DNA of 44,090 nucleotides from Bacteroidota bacterium. GTDB lineage: Bacteria; Bacteroidota; Bacteroidia; Chitinophagales; Saprospiraceae. This document shows positions 43,936-44,090 of the stretch, in pieces. The stretch lies in the NCBI GenBank assembly GCA_018222965.1, contig JAAEZH010000044.1, positions 1-44,090 of the forward strand, written 5' to 3'. The translations under genes were made by a program, and so were the position numbers. The notes under the pieces were generated by a model that was given only the letters and a program-made list of their open reading frames with translations, did not search any database and was not told the origin of the DNA. Within the stretch, counting starts at the first letter, position 1; the number at the start of each line of letters is the position of its first letter.

Positions 43936-43959
43936 AGATTGTTGAATTAGGCTTCTTAT

Positions 43960-43986
43960 CCCCCCTCTTTTTTTAAGAGAGGGGGG
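43960..43986. repeat. C-rich/G-rich hairpin after the last gene
   Basis: CCCCCCTCT pairs with AGAGAGGGGGG around a T-rich loop; GGCTGGGGGGTGAG follows. It lies 25 bases after the PNGase F-like stop. It may act as a terminator, and it resembles Bacteroidota intergenic repeats. Nothing else is seen up to the window end. Confidence 0.6.
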
Positions 43987-44090
43987 CTGGGGGGTGAGTT
44001 CATGGAGTTCGTCAGAATAGTGGACAGAGGTTTGGGTTAGGCTGCTATAATCACTTGAGTTAATTTATGATACATTTCAGCAGGTGCTAC

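Noticed and set aside
1-44090. tRNA, rRNA, CRISPR array, prophage or transposase
   Set aside because: No cloverleaf, rRNA-like text, regularly spaced repeats or recombinase gene was found on either strand by reading.

Overview
The window looks like a chromosome segment of a free-living Bacteroidota bacterium, probably of the Saprospiria group. This rests on protein content: a SusC/SusD pair, at least six proteins with type IX secretion (T9SS) C-terminal sorting domains, many lipoproteins with a Cys after an Ala/Ser/Gly-rich signal, a short (290 aa) Bacteroidota-type sigma-70 factor, few Shine-Dalgarno sequences and occasional TAnnTTTG-type -7 elements. The genus assignment is inference. No tRNA, rRNA, CRISPR array, transposase or phage gene was found.

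Layout. 1-4.0 kb: a DUF2214 membrane protein, then on the minus strand an S8 protease, an MscS channel and a rhodanese lipoprotein. 4.2-7.5 kb: a secreted CotH-kinase protein translationally coupled to a propeller-like lipoprotein. 7.6-12.6 kb: a xylose catabolic cluster of two tandem xylulokinase genes and xylA. The first kinase carries a C-terminal coiled coil and a helix-turn-helix. 12.6-14.5 kb: a long untranslated stretch, a sigma factor and a 51-codon gene after it. 14.5-16.4 kb: two lipoproteins among terminators and palindromes. 16.4-19 kb: a DUF1800-DUF1501 pair. 19.2-22.4 kb: a large sortilin-like beta-propeller. 22.4-30.2 kb: three tandem, paralogous, secreted HExxH metalloproteases. 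30.4-33.5 kb: a SET-domain protein and a three-gene group of unknown function. 33.5-36 kb: an AT-rich GT39 glycosyltransferase flanked by intergenic repeats, then a lipoprotein. 36-44 kb: SusC, SusD and a T9SS-exported PNGase F-like protein.

Taken together, the segment serves the uptake and digestion of outside polymers. Exported proteases and a deglycosidase would attack glycoproteins, SusC/D would import a glycan or peptide, and the xyl cluster would feed xylose through xylulose into the pentose phosphate pathway. The strongest candidate for something undescribed is the xylulokinase-HTH fusion. Both kinase genes are preceded by a tandem TTGRCG-type element with 11-base periodicity that could be its operator. 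Secondary points are an S8 protease with Glu in place of the catalytic Asp, near-identical 3' ends in two of the metalloprotease genes, and a duplicated hairpin upstream of the sigma factor.
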